DNA from: Phycisphaeraceae bacterium
GTDB lineage: Bacteria > Planctomycetota > Phycisphaerae > Phycisphaerales > UBA1924
Reading direction: 5' to 3'
DNA: 64,000 nt
Assembly: GCA_021297895.1 (NCBI GenBank)
Contig: JAJTHN010000029.1
Location: 1-64,000 of the forward strand
Shown: positions 17,109 through 25,602 of the stretch, in pieces
Layout of the letters: every line of letters begins with the position of its first letter
How positions within the stretch are numbered: the first letter of the stretch is position 1
Position numbers and translations under genes: made by a program
The notes under the pieces: generated by a model
Database searches by the model: none
What the model saw: the letters and a program-made list of their open reading frames with translations, nothing else
What the model was told of the DNA's origin: nothing

Positions 17109-18064
17109 GCGTGATTCCTCGGCGTGGCGGAGGCGCGGGCCTCACCCACCACGCGCGTTGCGAACGCGGCCGCGTCGCGGAGCGCCTCGGCGTTCACGCG
17201 TGTGCGAAGGCCGGCTCGCTCGATGACGCTGATCAGGAGCGAGGTGTCGATGTTGCCCGGTGCACGGGATGTGGGTGTGCTGGCGTACGGGCAGCCGCCA
17301 AGACCCGCGATCGCCGAATCAAACGATCGCACGCCCAGTCGCAGCGCCTCGGCGGCGCACGCCCCGGCCAGCCCCCGCGTGTCGTGCAGGTGCAGCGTGA
17401 ACGCTTCGGGCGAGAGCGAGACGCGGCCCGCGGCGATCGTGCGACGCAGCAGAACGCCGATGGTCTCCGGCGTGGCCGCACCGATGGTGTCGCCCAGATC
17501 GATCTCATCAACGCCCGCGTCGAGCAGACGATCGACGACGTTCAGCACGGCATCGGGTGCGATGGGGCCTTCGAACGGGCACGCGATGATTGTCGAGACG
17601 TACCCGCGAACGCGCAGGCCCTGCTCGTGCGAGCGACGTATGACCGGCGCGAAGCGCTCGATGGACTCGGCGATGCTGGCATTGGTGTTGCGACGGGCGA
17701 AGGTCTCGCTCGCCGCCGTGAACACGCTGACCTTGTCGATCACACGCGGGTGACGTCCGGAGTTTGCGAGCGTGACACCGTCCATGCCCTTCTCGTTGGG
17801 AACGAGCGCGGAAAAGGCGATGGCTGATGTGCCCGCGCGGCTACTCGCGGGCTTGAAGGCCGCGGCCCCCGCGATGACGTCCGGTGCGTCGCCGAGTTGC
17901 GGAACCCACTTGGGACTCACGAAACTCGTGACTTCGATTTCGTCGACGTTCGCGGCGCACAGGAGTTCGATCAGGCGGACCTTGTCGCTGGTGGCGATGA
18001 CGCCGGGCTCATTCTGAAGGCCGTCGCGGGGCGAAACATCGGTGATGCGGACCAGGTCGGGCAA
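17105..18064 (-). CDS. mvaB: hydroxymethylglutaryl-CoA lyase
   Basis: 319 residues; cleaves HMG-CoA to acetoacetate and acetyl-CoA in the last step of leucine breakdown. Motifs: ITDVSPRDGLQNE at the N-terminus, EVTSFVSPKWVPQLGD, HLHDTRGLA, and the family signature GLGGCPYA with the active-site Cys. The start is taken as the TTG at 18064 (peptide LPDLVRITD), which is preceded by GGAG seven bases upstream; an ATG much further upstream would add an Arg-rich extension that lies inside pyrC. It starts 44 bp after the pyrC stop and overlaps the next gene by ATGA. It is the best anchor for naming this cluster leucine catabolism. Confidence 0.88.
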   Translation of the reverse strand: MPDLVRITDVSPRDGLQNEPGVIATSDKVRLIELLCAANVDEIEVTSFVSPKWVPQLGDAPDVIAGAAAFKPASSRAGTSAIAFSALVPNEKGMDGVTLANSGRHPRVIDKVSVFTAASETFARRNTNASIAESIERFAPVIRRSHEQGLRVRGYVSTIIACPFEGPIAPDAVLNVVDRLLDAGVDEIDLGDTIGAATPETIGVLLRRTIAAGRVSLSPEAFTLHLHDTRGLAGACAAEALRLGVRSFDSAIAGLGGCPYASTPTSRAPGNIDTSLLISVIERAGLRTRVNAEALRDAAAFATRVVGEARASATPRNHA

Positions 18065-18108
18065 GCGTCGGCTCCGGGAGGGATTCTCGCATCGCGGCCG
18101 TGGGCGAG

Positions 18109-19413
18109 TCAGCGGCGGCTCATCCGGACTTTGCCCGCGACGACCGTCGCGACGGCGCGTCCGCGGACCTGCCGCCCGACGAAGGGTGAGTTTCTGCTGC
18201 TGCCCGCGAAGGTGGCCGCGGAGATGGTCCAACGCTCGCTGGGATCGATGACGGTGATGTCCGCCGGGCCGGCCAGCGTGATGCTGCCGAGCCCGAGCCG
18301 ATCAAGCCGGCACAGGCGAGCGGGTTCGATCGTCATCATGGCGATGAGGCGTGGCCAGTCGATGACGTTTCCTTCGATCAGCGCTTCGGCGTAGAGGGCC
18401 AGCGCGGTCTCAAGCCCGACCATGCCGAATGTCGCCTGATCGAATGGCACGTCCTTGGACTCCGGCGTGTGCGGCGCGTGATCGGTTCCGAGGACGGTGC
18501 AAATGCCGCGGGCGATGGCGTCCTTGAGCGCGTCGATATCGCTCTGCTCGCGGATCGGCGGATTGACCTTGAAGCGTGTGTCGTAGCCGGAGGATTCGAT
18601 CAGGTCGCACATCAGCAGCAGGTGGTGCGGCGTGGCTTCGCAGGTCACGGGCAGGCCGAGTTTCTGTGCCGCGGCGACGATCTCGACCGATCCGGCACTG
18701 CTCATGTGCTGAACGTGATACGCGCACCCGATGGCACGGTTGAGGCGGACATCGCGCTCGATGATGAGTTCTTCGGCGACCCGCGGCCAGCCTCCGAGAT
18801 CCAGACGAGTGCTGACGACGCCGGCGTGCATCGCGGCGTTGCGCGTCATCGTGGGTTCCTGGCAGTGCTGCATGAACGGACGGTCAACGGCTTTGCACGC
18901 GCTGAGCACGCGGGCCATGAGCCCGGCACTGGCGATGCAGTCGCCGTCGTCGCTGAAGCCGCACGCTCCGGCGCGGGCCATGAGCGGAATCTCGGCCAGT
19001 TCGTGGCCGTGGCGACCCTTGCTGGCGGCGCAGACCGGGAAGACGCGGCAGACGCCCGTGGCCTCGGTGCGCGCCTGAACGAAGTAGACCATGGAGTCGT
19101 TGTCGAGCGCCGGGGTGGTGTTGGGCATGCAGCAGACGCTGGTGAACCCGCCGGCAACCGCCGCGGCCGTCCCGGAGGCGATGGTCTCAGCACGCTCGTT
19201 GCCCGGCTCGCGGAGATGCACGTGCGGGTCGATAAGGCCCGGCGTGACCAGGCAGCCTCCGGCATCGAGAACCTGCTCCGGGCGCAGCCCCGCGCGCGAG
19301 AGACCGGGGGCGATCTCGGCGATCACTCCGTTCTCGATCGCAATGTCCGCCTCGACATCGAGCCCCGAGGAGGGATCCAGCACCCGGCCGCCAACGATGA
19401 GCAGTCGTCCCAT
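18109..19413 (-). CDS. pyrC: dihydroorotase
   Basis: 434 residues; closes the dihydroorotate ring in pyrimidine synthesis. The zinc-binding HxH is in LIDPHVHLREPG (H64 and H66), followed by AVAGGFTSVCCMPNT, later histidines in AYHVQHMSSAG and CEATPHHLLL, and the catalytic Asp in LGTDHAPH, all as in the longer (type I) dihydroorotases. The ATG at 19413 gives the usual family start MGRLLIVGGRVLDP; no strong ribosome binding site is visible. It is the first gene of a minus-strand run whose next member is HMG-CoA lyase, an unusual partner; a shared transcript is likely but the functions differ. Confidence 0.92.
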   Translation of the reverse strand: MGRLLIVGGRVLDPSSGLDVEADIAIENGVIAEIAPGLSRAGLRPEQVLDAGGCLVTPGLIDPHVHLREPGNERAETIASGTAAAVAGGFTSVCCMPNTTPALDNDSMVYFVQARTEATGVCRVFPVCAASKGRHGHELAEIPLMARAGACGFSDDGDCIASAGLMARVLSACKAVDRPFMQHCQEPTMTRNAAMHAGVVSTRLDLGGWPRVAEELIIERDVRLNRAIGCAYHVQHMSSAGSVEIVAAAQKLGLPVTCEATPHHLLLMCDLIESSGYDTRFKVNPPIREQSDIDALKDAIARGICTVLGTDHAPHTPESKDVPFDQATFGMVGLETALALYAEALIEGNVIDWPRLIAMMTIEPARLCRLDRLGLGSITLAGPADITVIDPSERWTISAATFAGSSRNSPFVGRQVRGRAVATVVAGKVRMSRR

Positions 19414-19547
19414 AGCGCGTGGAGGATACCCGGCCCGCCGATGCTCCTGCCCCGGGGGCCGACACTTCACATCATTCCTTCACGGCATCAATCGAGCTTC
19501 CTCGGGTGGCCCGTGGCCCGACGCGCGGCTATCCTTGCTCCCTGTCC

Positions 19548-19622
19548 CGGGCTGTAGCGCAGCTTGGTTAGCGCGTTTGACTGGGGGTCAAAAGGTCGGC
19601 GGTTCGAATCCGCCCAGCCCGA
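19548..19622 (+). tRNA. tRNA-Pro (anticodon GGG)
   Basis: The cloverleaf folds by eye: acceptor CGGGCTG pairs with CAGCCCG, discriminator A; D arm GCGCAGCTTGGTTAGCGC; anticodon stem TTTGA/TCAAA with loop CTGGGGG, so the anticodon is GGG after U33; T arm GGCGG-TTCGAAT-CCGCC. CCA is not encoded. An intrinsic terminator follows directly. Confidence 0.95.
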
Positions 19623-19628
19623 TTCCGG

Positions 19629-19668
19629 CAAGGCTCCGAGGTCTCGACCCCGGAGCCTTGTCACTTTT
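19629..19668 (+). terminator. intrinsic terminator of tRNA-Pro
   Basis: CAAGGCTCCG pairs with CGGAGCCTTG, and the inner GGTC-TC-GACC extends the stem. TCACTTTT follows. It begins 7 bp after the tRNA. Confidence 0.85.
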
Positions 19669-19908
19669 GGGGCGTGACCTTCGCTTTGTATCCACTCCCG
19701 GGCTGACCAGTCACGAGCGGCGCCGCATCAGCGGCGGACCCGGGAGGGGGGCGCGAAGGCAACGAGGTTCTCGGACGGTTCAGGTCCGCGATGGCGTGGC
19801 TCGAGCGGTCGTGAAGGGTGAAATTCCCGGAGATTGGCGGTCTACACCTATGGAGGGGTCAACGCGAGGGGCCAAACTGCCGATGAGCAGAGCGGAGGTA
19901 ACGTCCAC

Positions 19909-20265
19909 ATGTCCGCGAATCCCCTGCCGCAGGAGCCGGTTATCGCCGGCGAAGCTCTCACAAGCAGTCTTTCGACCGATCCGGACATGGCGGAGATCGT
20001 CGCCGAGTTCGTGATGGAAATGCCGGGTCGGGTCGAACAATTGACCAAGTCGTGGGACCAGCAGCAGTTGGACGCCGTCCAGCGGCTTGCGCATCAGCTC
20101 AAGGGTGCCGCGGGCGGGTACGGCTTTTCGCAGATCAGCGATGCCGCGGGGAAGCTTGAGCATTCGCTCGTGGCCTTGTCGGGCGCAGGGCTAGAGAGCG
20201 ACATCGCGCGGCTGCGCTCGCAGTTCGGAGAGCTCATCGCGTTGTGTCGTCGCGTGAGGGCATGA
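19909..20265 (+). CDS. histidine phosphotransfer (Hpt) domain protein
   Basis: 118 residues, a stand-alone four-helix Hpt domain. The phosphorylated histidine is H62 in RLAHQLKGAAGGYGF, matching the HxLKGxAxxxG pattern. It passes phosphate between a hybrid sensor kinase and a response regulator in the cytoplasm. The ATG at 19909 has GGAGGT nine bases upstream; an in-frame upstream ATG has none. The response-regulator diguanylate cyclase gene starts 39 bp downstream on the same strand and is the obvious partner. No sensor kinase gene is nearby. Confidence 0.88.
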   Translation: MSANPLPQEPVIAGEALTSSLSTDPDMAEIVAEFVMEMPGRVEQLTKSWDQQQLDAVQRLAHQLKGAAGGYGFSQISDAAGKLEHSLVALSGAGLESDIARLRSQFGELIALCRRVRA

Positions 20266-20304
20266 GCGGCTCGGCGGCGGGTGTGAGCGGAACAGCGTGT
20301 TGAG

Positions 20305-21297
20305 TTGGTGGTGCAGGTCGGTGCGGTGGTGAAGCCGGGAACACTTTTGGTTGACAGTAACTCAAAGCCTGTGGTCCTCCTCATCGACGACTCGGCGGAT
20401 GTCCACCGCCTTGTGCGGACGAGGCTGCGCTACGAAGCGATCGAACTTGTCACGGCGTTCTCGGGTGTAGAGGGAATCGCGATCGCGCGAGAGAAGCAGC
20501 CGTGGACGATCCTGCTCGACCTAGACATGCCGGAGATGGACGGCTTTAGCGTGCTGCGCGAGCTCAAGGCCGCCAGCGACACGACGAGTATCGCCGTCAT
20601 CGTGCTCTCGGGCATCAGCGAAAGTCAGGACAAGGTCACGGCCTTCGATCTTGGCGCGATCGACTACGTCACCAAGCCGTTCGACTTCGCCGAACTGCGG
20701 GCGCGGTTGCGATCGTCGCTGCGGATGCAGAGGCTCATGAAGATGCTCGCCGAACGGGCGGAGGTCGACGGGCTGACGGGCCTTGGCAACAGGCCGCAGT
20801 TCGATCGTCGCCTGCGGCAGGAACTCTCGGAAAATGCGCGTTACGGCCACCCGCTGTCGCTCGCGCTGATGGATCTGGATCACTTCAAGTCGATCAACGA
20901 TACCTACGGCCACCCAGCGGGCGACGAGGTGCTTCAGGAGTTCGCCAAAATCGTTTTTGGGAGTATCCGCAGCACCGACATCGCCTGCCGATACGGTGGA
21001 GAAGAGTTCGCGCTGATCATGCCCAACACCGCGCCGGACGATGCCCGCGCCGTCTGCGATCGGATCCGTGCGGCGGTCGCCGCGGTCAAGTGGGCCCGGC
21101 ACCCCGAGCGGCCGATCACCGTGTCGATGGGCCTGAGCGGCCTGGCCGGACCGGGACCGGGATTGACGGCCGAAGCGTTCATCGAGGGCAGCGATCGGGC
21201 GCTGTACACCGCCAAGCGGTCGGGTCGGAATCAGGTCGTCGTCGGCAACCCGGCAACGCCCGGCGGCAGCACGCCGCCGCTGGCCAAGGCAGGCTGA
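20305..21297 (+). CDS. response regulator with diguanylate cyclase (GGDEF) output
   Basis: 330 residues. The receiver domain (about 20-140) has the acid pair in LLIDDSAD, phospho-acceptor D72 in LLDLDMPEMDG and Lys in YVTKPFDF. The cyclase domain follows with DGLTGLGNRPQFD, MDLDHFKSINDTYGH and the active-site variant GGEEF at 231-235, which is competent for c-di-GMP synthesis. RSTD five residues before it is the product-inhibition I-site. The start is uncertain: TTG at 20305, GTG codons just after, or a TTG nearer to LVDSNSK; none has a strong ribosome binding site. It is paired with the Hpt gene upstream, so phosphorylation probably controls c-di-GMP output. Confidence 0.9.
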   Translation: MVVQVGAVVKPGTLLVDSNSKPVVLLIDDSADVHRLVRTRLRYEAIELVTAFSGVEGIAIAREKQPWTILLDLDMPEMDGFSVLRELKAASDTTSIAVIVLSGISESQDKVTAFDLGAIDYVTKPFDFAELRARLRSSLRMQRLMKMLAERAEVDGLTGLGNRPQFDRRLRQELSENARYGHPLSLALMDLDHFKSINDTYGHPAGDEVLQEFAKIVFGSIRSTDIACRYGGEEFALIMPNTAPDDARAVCDRIRAAVAAVKWARHPERPITVSMGLSGLAGPGPGLTAEAFIEGSDRALYTAKRSGRNQVVVGNPATPGGSTPPLAKAG

Positions 21298-21336
21298 GAT
21301 GCGGCCGGGCTCCGGGCCCGCAACTCCGACGAGTTG

Positions 21337-22032
21337 TCAATCGAGCGGGAACACGATCGCGCCGTAGAGCATCGCGGCATCGCGGCCGGGATTGCGGTCG
21401 CTGCCGCGGGTATTGGCGTTGGAGATGTGGTGCCACCGCACGCCCATGAGCAGGCGGGCGTCGCTGTCTTCAAAGAGCCGACGCGTGAAGCCGGCGCCGA
21501 TCCCGGGGAGGAAGTTGAACTCCGTGCCGTTGGACGGAACGTTATCGAATCCTGCGAGGATGCCGATGCGGGCTTCGGCAAAGAGCGTCCAGTCGCGATC
21601 ATCGGCCTGCAGGAAGTGATAGCGGAACACGCCCGAGAGCGAGACGCCGCCGGTGCTGTCGCCGGGCTGGTCGAAGTACCAGCCGCCGAGTTCGAGGCCT
21701 GCTTCCAGCCGCGGCGCGACGAAGGTGAACGCCGAGACAGTCACGGGCACATCGATCGCGTCGTCGAAATCGCTCGAGATTCCCGCGCCGACGCTGAGCC
21801 ACCATCGGCCGGGGTCGCCAAAGCGGAGCGTTGGTGTTGAGAGTTGCGTGTCGGTCGCGGGCGCCGCGTTGCCGCCGGCGGGGGCCGGGGTGCCGGGCTG
21901 CTGTGCCGCGGCGCTGGCGACGCCGGCGGACTGGTCGAGACGAAGCTCGGTGCTCGCGCGAGCGGTCGCGGCGATCGCCATCAGAAGACCGACGGATGCA
22001 ACAACGGGCGGCGTGATCTTGATCATGGGCAT
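21337..22032 (-). CDS. PagL-like acyloxyacyl hydrolase (lipid A deacylase), outer-membrane beta-barrel
   Basis: 231 residues with a signal peptide (MPMIKITPPVVASVGLL..., cleavage near ARAS), a 40-residue Ala/Pro linker and a region of amphipathic strands. The C-terminal third carries RWHHISNANTRG followed by NPGRD, matching the catalytic H-x-S and NPG signature of PagL lipid A 3-O-deacylases (here H202 and S204). PagL removes an acyl chain from lipid A at the outer membrane. The neighbouring slyX start is only 29 bp away and divergent, so the promoter must lie within slyX or the gap. A start at 22026 is also possible. Confidence 0.72.
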   Translation of the reverse strand: MPMIKITPPVVASVGLLMAIAATARASTELRLDQSAGVASAAAQQPGTPAPAGGNAAPATDTQLSTPTLRFGDPGRWWLSVGAGISSDFDDAIDVPVTVSAFTFVAPRLEAGLELGGWYFDQPGDSTGGVSLSGVFRYHFLQADDRDWTLFAEARIGILAGFDNVPSNGTEFNFLPGIGAGFTRRLFEDSDARLLMGVRWHHISNANTRGSDRNPGRDAAMLYGAIVFPLD

Positions 22033-22061
22033 GAGGATAGCGGATTCGCTACAGTCCTGCC

Positions 22062-22373
22062 GTGAGCAACGAGGACTCATCCACATGCGCGGCGGATTCA
22101 CCGGGAGAGCACCCGATCCATCGTCGGCTTCAGCGTGTCGAGGAGGGGCTTGGCTTCAGCGAGCACACGATCGAGCAGATGCACACGCTGGTGCTCGATC
22201 TGGGTCGCCGCGTGGATGCGCTCACGCGCAGGCTCGCGGCGCTGGAAGCCGCGCAGCGATCGGGGGCCGACGGACGGGCGGACGGCCAGTCCGCCAGCGA
22301 TGTGTCGGGTGGTCTACCGAGCAGCAGCGGGGTTGATGGCGATGGGCGCGCCGATGGGCCGATGAACGACTGA
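22062..22373 (+). CDS. slyX: SlyX-like small coiled-coil protein
   Basis: 103 residues from a GTG at 22062. The central part, RRLQRVEEGLGFSEHTIEQM followed by a leucine-rich heptad stretch (LVLDLGRRVDALTRRLAALE), fits the SlyX family, short coiled-coil proteins of unknown function. The C-terminal 40 residues are Gly/Ser/Asp-rich and not part of the family. No ribosome binding site is obvious. It ends 4 bp before the convergent gpmI stop. Confidence 0.65.
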   Translation: MSNEDSSTCAADSPGEHPIHRRLQRVEEGLGFSEHTIEQMHTLVLDLGRRVDALTRRLAALEAAQRSGADGRADGQSASDVSGGLPSSSGVDGDGRADGPMND

Positions 22374-22377
22374 GGCT

Positions 22378-24102
22378 TCAGCCGACGATCAGGCTGGTCC
22401 CTTCCATCTCGGGCGGAACAGGCAGGTTGCCCATGTGCAGCAGGGTCGGCGCGATATCGCCGAGGCGCCCGCGCTGGGCGCGAACCGCCGGCGAGAACCA
22501 GCCGGATGCATCCTGATCGCCACGCAGCCAAGCGTTTCGCAGACGCTCGCTGACGAGAATCATCGGGACGTCGTAGGTCGTGTGCGCCGTGTGGGGCGCG
22601 TTGGTTTCCGGGTCGAACATCTGCTCGGCGTTGCCATGATCGGCGGTGACGATGAGTTGTCCGCCCCGCTCGAGTGTTGCCTTGACGACCTGGCCCACGC
22701 ACGCGTCGACCGCGGCACAGGCCTTGATCGCGGCTTCGAGCGAGCCCGTGTGGCCCACCATATCGCCGTTGGCAAAGTTCACGACGATGACATCCTGACA
22801 ATCCGGCGCGGCGAGCCGAGCGAGCACGGCATCGCGAACATGGTCGGCGCTCATCTCCGGCTTGAGGTCGTACGTCGCGACCTTCGGGCTCTGAGGGTTC
22901 TGCCGCTGCTCGCCGGGGTAGGGCTCCTCGCGATAGTCGTTGAAGAAGAACGTCACGTGTGGGTACTTCTCGGTTTCGGCGCAGCGGAACTGTGTGAGCC
23001 CAAGGGCGGAGATGTGCTCGCCGAGGATCTTGCGCATCTTCGGCGGCTTGGGAAAAATCACGCCCGCTACGTGTGGCAGAAGCGCATCCCAGTACTCGGT
23101 CATGATGACGTAGTGCAGGTCCAGCTTCCGTCCGCGATCAAAGCCGTGACGCCCCGAGTCCGGGCTGGGCTTGACCTTGGCCCAGAGATCATCGGGGAAC
23201 GCGAACGCGGCGGAAAGTTCTCGCGGGCGGTCCCCGCGATAGTTCACGAACACCACGCTGTCACCATCGCGAACGAGCATGGGCTGCCACTGCTCCATGG
23301 TGCCGATTCGGCACGGGGTGACGAACTCGTCTCCGGCCATTGTGGGTGCGGGCGGGTTGGCGTACGCATGGCGCATCGCCTCGGCCGCGGTATCGAACTC
23401 GGGCGTCGCGTTGCCGCCAACGAGGCACTCATAGGCCAGTTGCACCCGCTCCCACCTGTTGTCGCGATCCATGGCGAAGTACCGGCCCATGACGCTCTGC
23501 ACGCGTCCAACGCCGATGGCGACCAACTCTCGCTCCACCCGCTCAACGAACCCGCCGCCCGCGCCGTCGGGGCCGCCGCCGGTGTACGGACCAGTGTCCC
23601 GTCCGTCGGTGATGAGATGGACCGCAACGTGGGACTGTCCTAGGACCTTGCAGGCGCGGACCATCGCGAAGAGGTGCTCGAGTTGCCCGTGCACGCCCGC
23701 GTCGGAGCAGATGCAGAGCAGGTGAACGACGCTGGGCGTTCCGTCGGCGCGTGTCCGGCCGATCGTCCGGGTGATCGCCTTGGCCACGACCGCATTCTCG
23801 TGCAGGCCGCGAGGAGGGCGGCAGGCCTTGGTGATCGCGACGCTTTCCTGATCGACAACGCGCCCGGCACCGATGTTCTGGTGCCCGACCTCGCTGTTGC
23901 CCATCGTGCCGTCGGGAATGCCGACATCTTCGCCGCTGGTCTTGATGAGAGTCCAGGGGTACTCACGCATCAGGCGATCGGCGACGGGCGTGAGCCCGCG
24001 CTGGCTCGCGAGTTTGACCGCGTTGAACGCGTCGTGCTGGGGGTGGGGGTTCATGCCCCAGCCATCTCGGATGACCAGGACGAGCGGGCCGTTGTTCATC
24101 AT
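22378..24102 (-). CDS. gpmI: 2,3-bisphosphoglycerate-independent phosphoglycerate mutase
   Basis: 574 residues; interconverts 3- and 2-phosphoglycerate in glycolysis, an Mn-dependent alkaline-phosphatase-fold enzyme. Metal ligands: Asp13 in VIRDGWG and the nucleophile Ser70 in TMGNSEVGHQNIGAG; later DGRDTGP, NYRGDRPRELS, FFNDYREEPYPGE, FANGDMVGHTGS and VTADHGNAEQM complete the two metal sites. It is somewhat longer than the usual 510 residues. Start could be the first or second of two adjacent ATGs. It converges on slyX and is otherwise alone. Confidence 0.95.
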   Translation of the reverse strand: MMNNGPLVLVIRDGWGMNPHPQHDAFNAVKLASQRGLTPVADRLMREYPWTLIKTSGEDVGIPDGTMGNSEVGHQNIGAGRVVDQESVAITKACRPPRGLHENAVVAKAITRTIGRTRADGTPSVVHLLCICSDAGVHGQLEHLFAMVRACKVLGQSHVAVHLITDGRDTGPYTGGGPDGAGGGFVERVERELVAIGVGRVQSVMGRYFAMDRDNRWERVQLAYECLVGGNATPEFDTAAEAMRHAYANPPAPTMAGDEFVTPCRIGTMEQWQPMLVRDGDSVVFVNYRGDRPRELSAAFAFPDDLWAKVKPSPDSGRHGFDRGRKLDLHYVIMTEYWDALLPHVAGVIFPKPPKMRKILGEHISALGLTQFRCAETEKYPHVTFFFNDYREEPYPGEQRQNPQSPKVATYDLKPEMSADHVRDAVLARLAAPDCQDVIVVNFANGDMVGHTGSLEAAIKACAAVDACVGQVVKATLERGGQLIVTADHGNAEQMFDPETNAPHTAHTTYDVPMILVSERLRNAWLRGDQDASGWFSPAVRAQRGRLGDIAPTLLHMGNLPVPPEMEGTSLIVG

Positions 24103-24262
24103 GGCCTGAGGTTAGCGGCGAGGATGGGCACCGGTACGGGACAAGCGGCATGATCCGGTCATAAGTACAGCAGGGCGACGGCGAGCCGGTCGCCGCGGGG
24201 CACTCGGGGTGCACAGACCACGCGGAAGGCGTCTTCACATCGGTGTCGCTTGACCGCTACCC

Positions 24263-24291
24263 TTGACATCCACAATACTGGTCGCTTATGC
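24263..24291 (+). promoter_or_regulatory. possible sigma70-type promoter for the propeller lipoprotein
   Basis: A perfect TTGACA at 24263-24268 is followed by 17 bases and TTATGC, a weak -10. The start codon is 45 bp further on. The -35 is convincing, the -10 less so. Confidence 0.4.
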
Positions 24292-24336
24292 CGGGGCGAA
24301 CCCGCCCCGTCAGGCTTCCCTGTTCCGGAGATCCGC

Positions 24337-25557
24337 GTGCACACCGCCTTCCCCGCCCCGCGTCTTTCCCGCCAAGTCACCGCTTCGCTGCTGCTGCTTC
24401 TGAGCGCGGGGTTGGCCGTGCTTCCCGCGTGCGCCTCGGCGGAACGCGCCGAAGCCGGGGCTGGTGCACCCGCGAAGGACCAGGCCGTCACCACGCCGGC
24501 CCAGTCCGCGACACCCGCCCCGAAGGCCGATGTGCAGAATTCCGGCGATCCGATCGTCGCGATGGGCTATTCGCTGCGATGGATCGGCTTTGCGCCGAAC
24601 CCCTCCGGCGCCCGTTTGGTGAACCTCGTGAGCGTCGGAAACGACCTGCTTGTCGCCGATGACAACCGCGGCGGCCTGGCGCTGATCTCGGCTTCCAGCG
24701 GCGAGGTCCGCTGGGCGCGCTCGCTCGCCTCATCGAGCACGAAGTTCATGAACCACTTCCTCGCCAGCGGCGGGCTGGTCAGCGTTACGGGAAGCTCCGC
24801 GTCGCTGCTCAACATCGACACCGGCCTGGATGTCTTCGGGCAGACCACGGGTAGGCCCATTCGTCAGCAGATGAGCCGTCTGCCCGCGACGCCACCCTTG
24901 CTGCAGGACGGCCGGATCGTCTATGCCACTTTCGACGGTCACATTGTCGGGCAGGCGCTGGGCACGGGTCTGAAGCTCTGGGAAAGCCGCGTCACCGGGG
25001 GCATCACGACGGCTCCCATCGCGATGGGACCGAACGTCATCGGTGTGCTCAGCGACTCCGGCAATGTCGCGATCATCGAGACCGCCACCGGCACAAGCCT
25101 CCGCACCGCCTCGATCTTCGCGGGCTCTGAGGGACCGATGGCCAGCGCGGGAGACACGCTGTTCATCGCCAGCCGGGACCAGTCCGTGTACGCCATCGGC
25201 GTGCGAGACGGGCTGCGTTGGCGGGTTCGCACCGACCGCGAGCTGCGCGACGGGCTGGCATACCACGATGGTCGGGTGTACGTCTCGGTCCCTGGCGTGG
25301 GTCTTGCTGCACTGGACGCCGCCACGGGCAATCGCATCTGGGCGGCTCAGGGAGTTGACGGCACGGTCATCGGCATTCGCGCCGGGACGCTGATCGTCTG
25401 GAACGGGTCGACGATCACCAGCGTTGACGCGGATGGCGCGGTCATCGACCGTCGCGAACTCGGCTCGGCGCTGAAGGTGCGTACCGATTCGTTCGTCGAC
25501 GGCTCTCTGTACATCAGCGACGACGCCGGGCAGATCCGCAAGTACTCGCCGCGGTGA
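24337..25557 (+). CDS. BamB-like PQQ-repeat beta-propeller lipoprotein
   Basis: 406 residues from a GTG at 24337 that has GGAG six bases upstream. A signal peptide ends in a lipobox (LAVLPAC), so it should be a lipoprotein. The body is a series of four-strand blades with PQQ-type repeat patterns such as GGLALISASSGEVRWARSLA, TGLKLWESRVTGG, GLAALDAATGNRIWAAQG and DAGQIRKYSPR. The layout resembles BamB and other PQQ-like repeat proteins that act as scaffolds; no PQQ-enzyme catalytic residues are seen. purH starts 45 bp downstream on the same strand. Confidence 0.75.
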   Translation: MHTAFPAPRLSRQVTASLLLLLSAGLAVLPACASAERAEAGAGAPAKDQAVTTPAQSATPAPKADVQNSGDPIVAMGYSLRWIGFAPNPSGARLVNLVSVGNDLLVADDNRGGLALISASSGEVRWARSLASSSTKFMNHFLASGGLVSVTGSSASLLNIDTGLDVFGQTTGRPIRQQMSRLPATPPLLQDGRIVYATFDGHIVGQALGTGLKLWESRVTGGITTAPIAMGPNVIGVLSDSGNVAIIETATGTSLRTASIFAGSEGPMASAGDTLFIASRDQSVYAIGVRDGLRWRVRTDRELRDGLAYHDGRVYVSVPGVGLAALDAATGNRIWAAQGVDGTVIGIRAGTLIVWNGSTITSVDADGAVIDRRELGSALKVRTDSFVDGSLYISDDAGQIRKYSPR

Positions 25558-25602
25558 TCCGGCGGAAACGGGACGATCGCCGACATTCATCGAGAACACC
25601 CC

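Noticed and set aside
18065-18232. ATG start for HMG-CoA lyase within pyrC
   Set aside because: It would add an Arg-rich stretch with no counterpart in the family; the TTG at 18064 has GGAG at the right distance.
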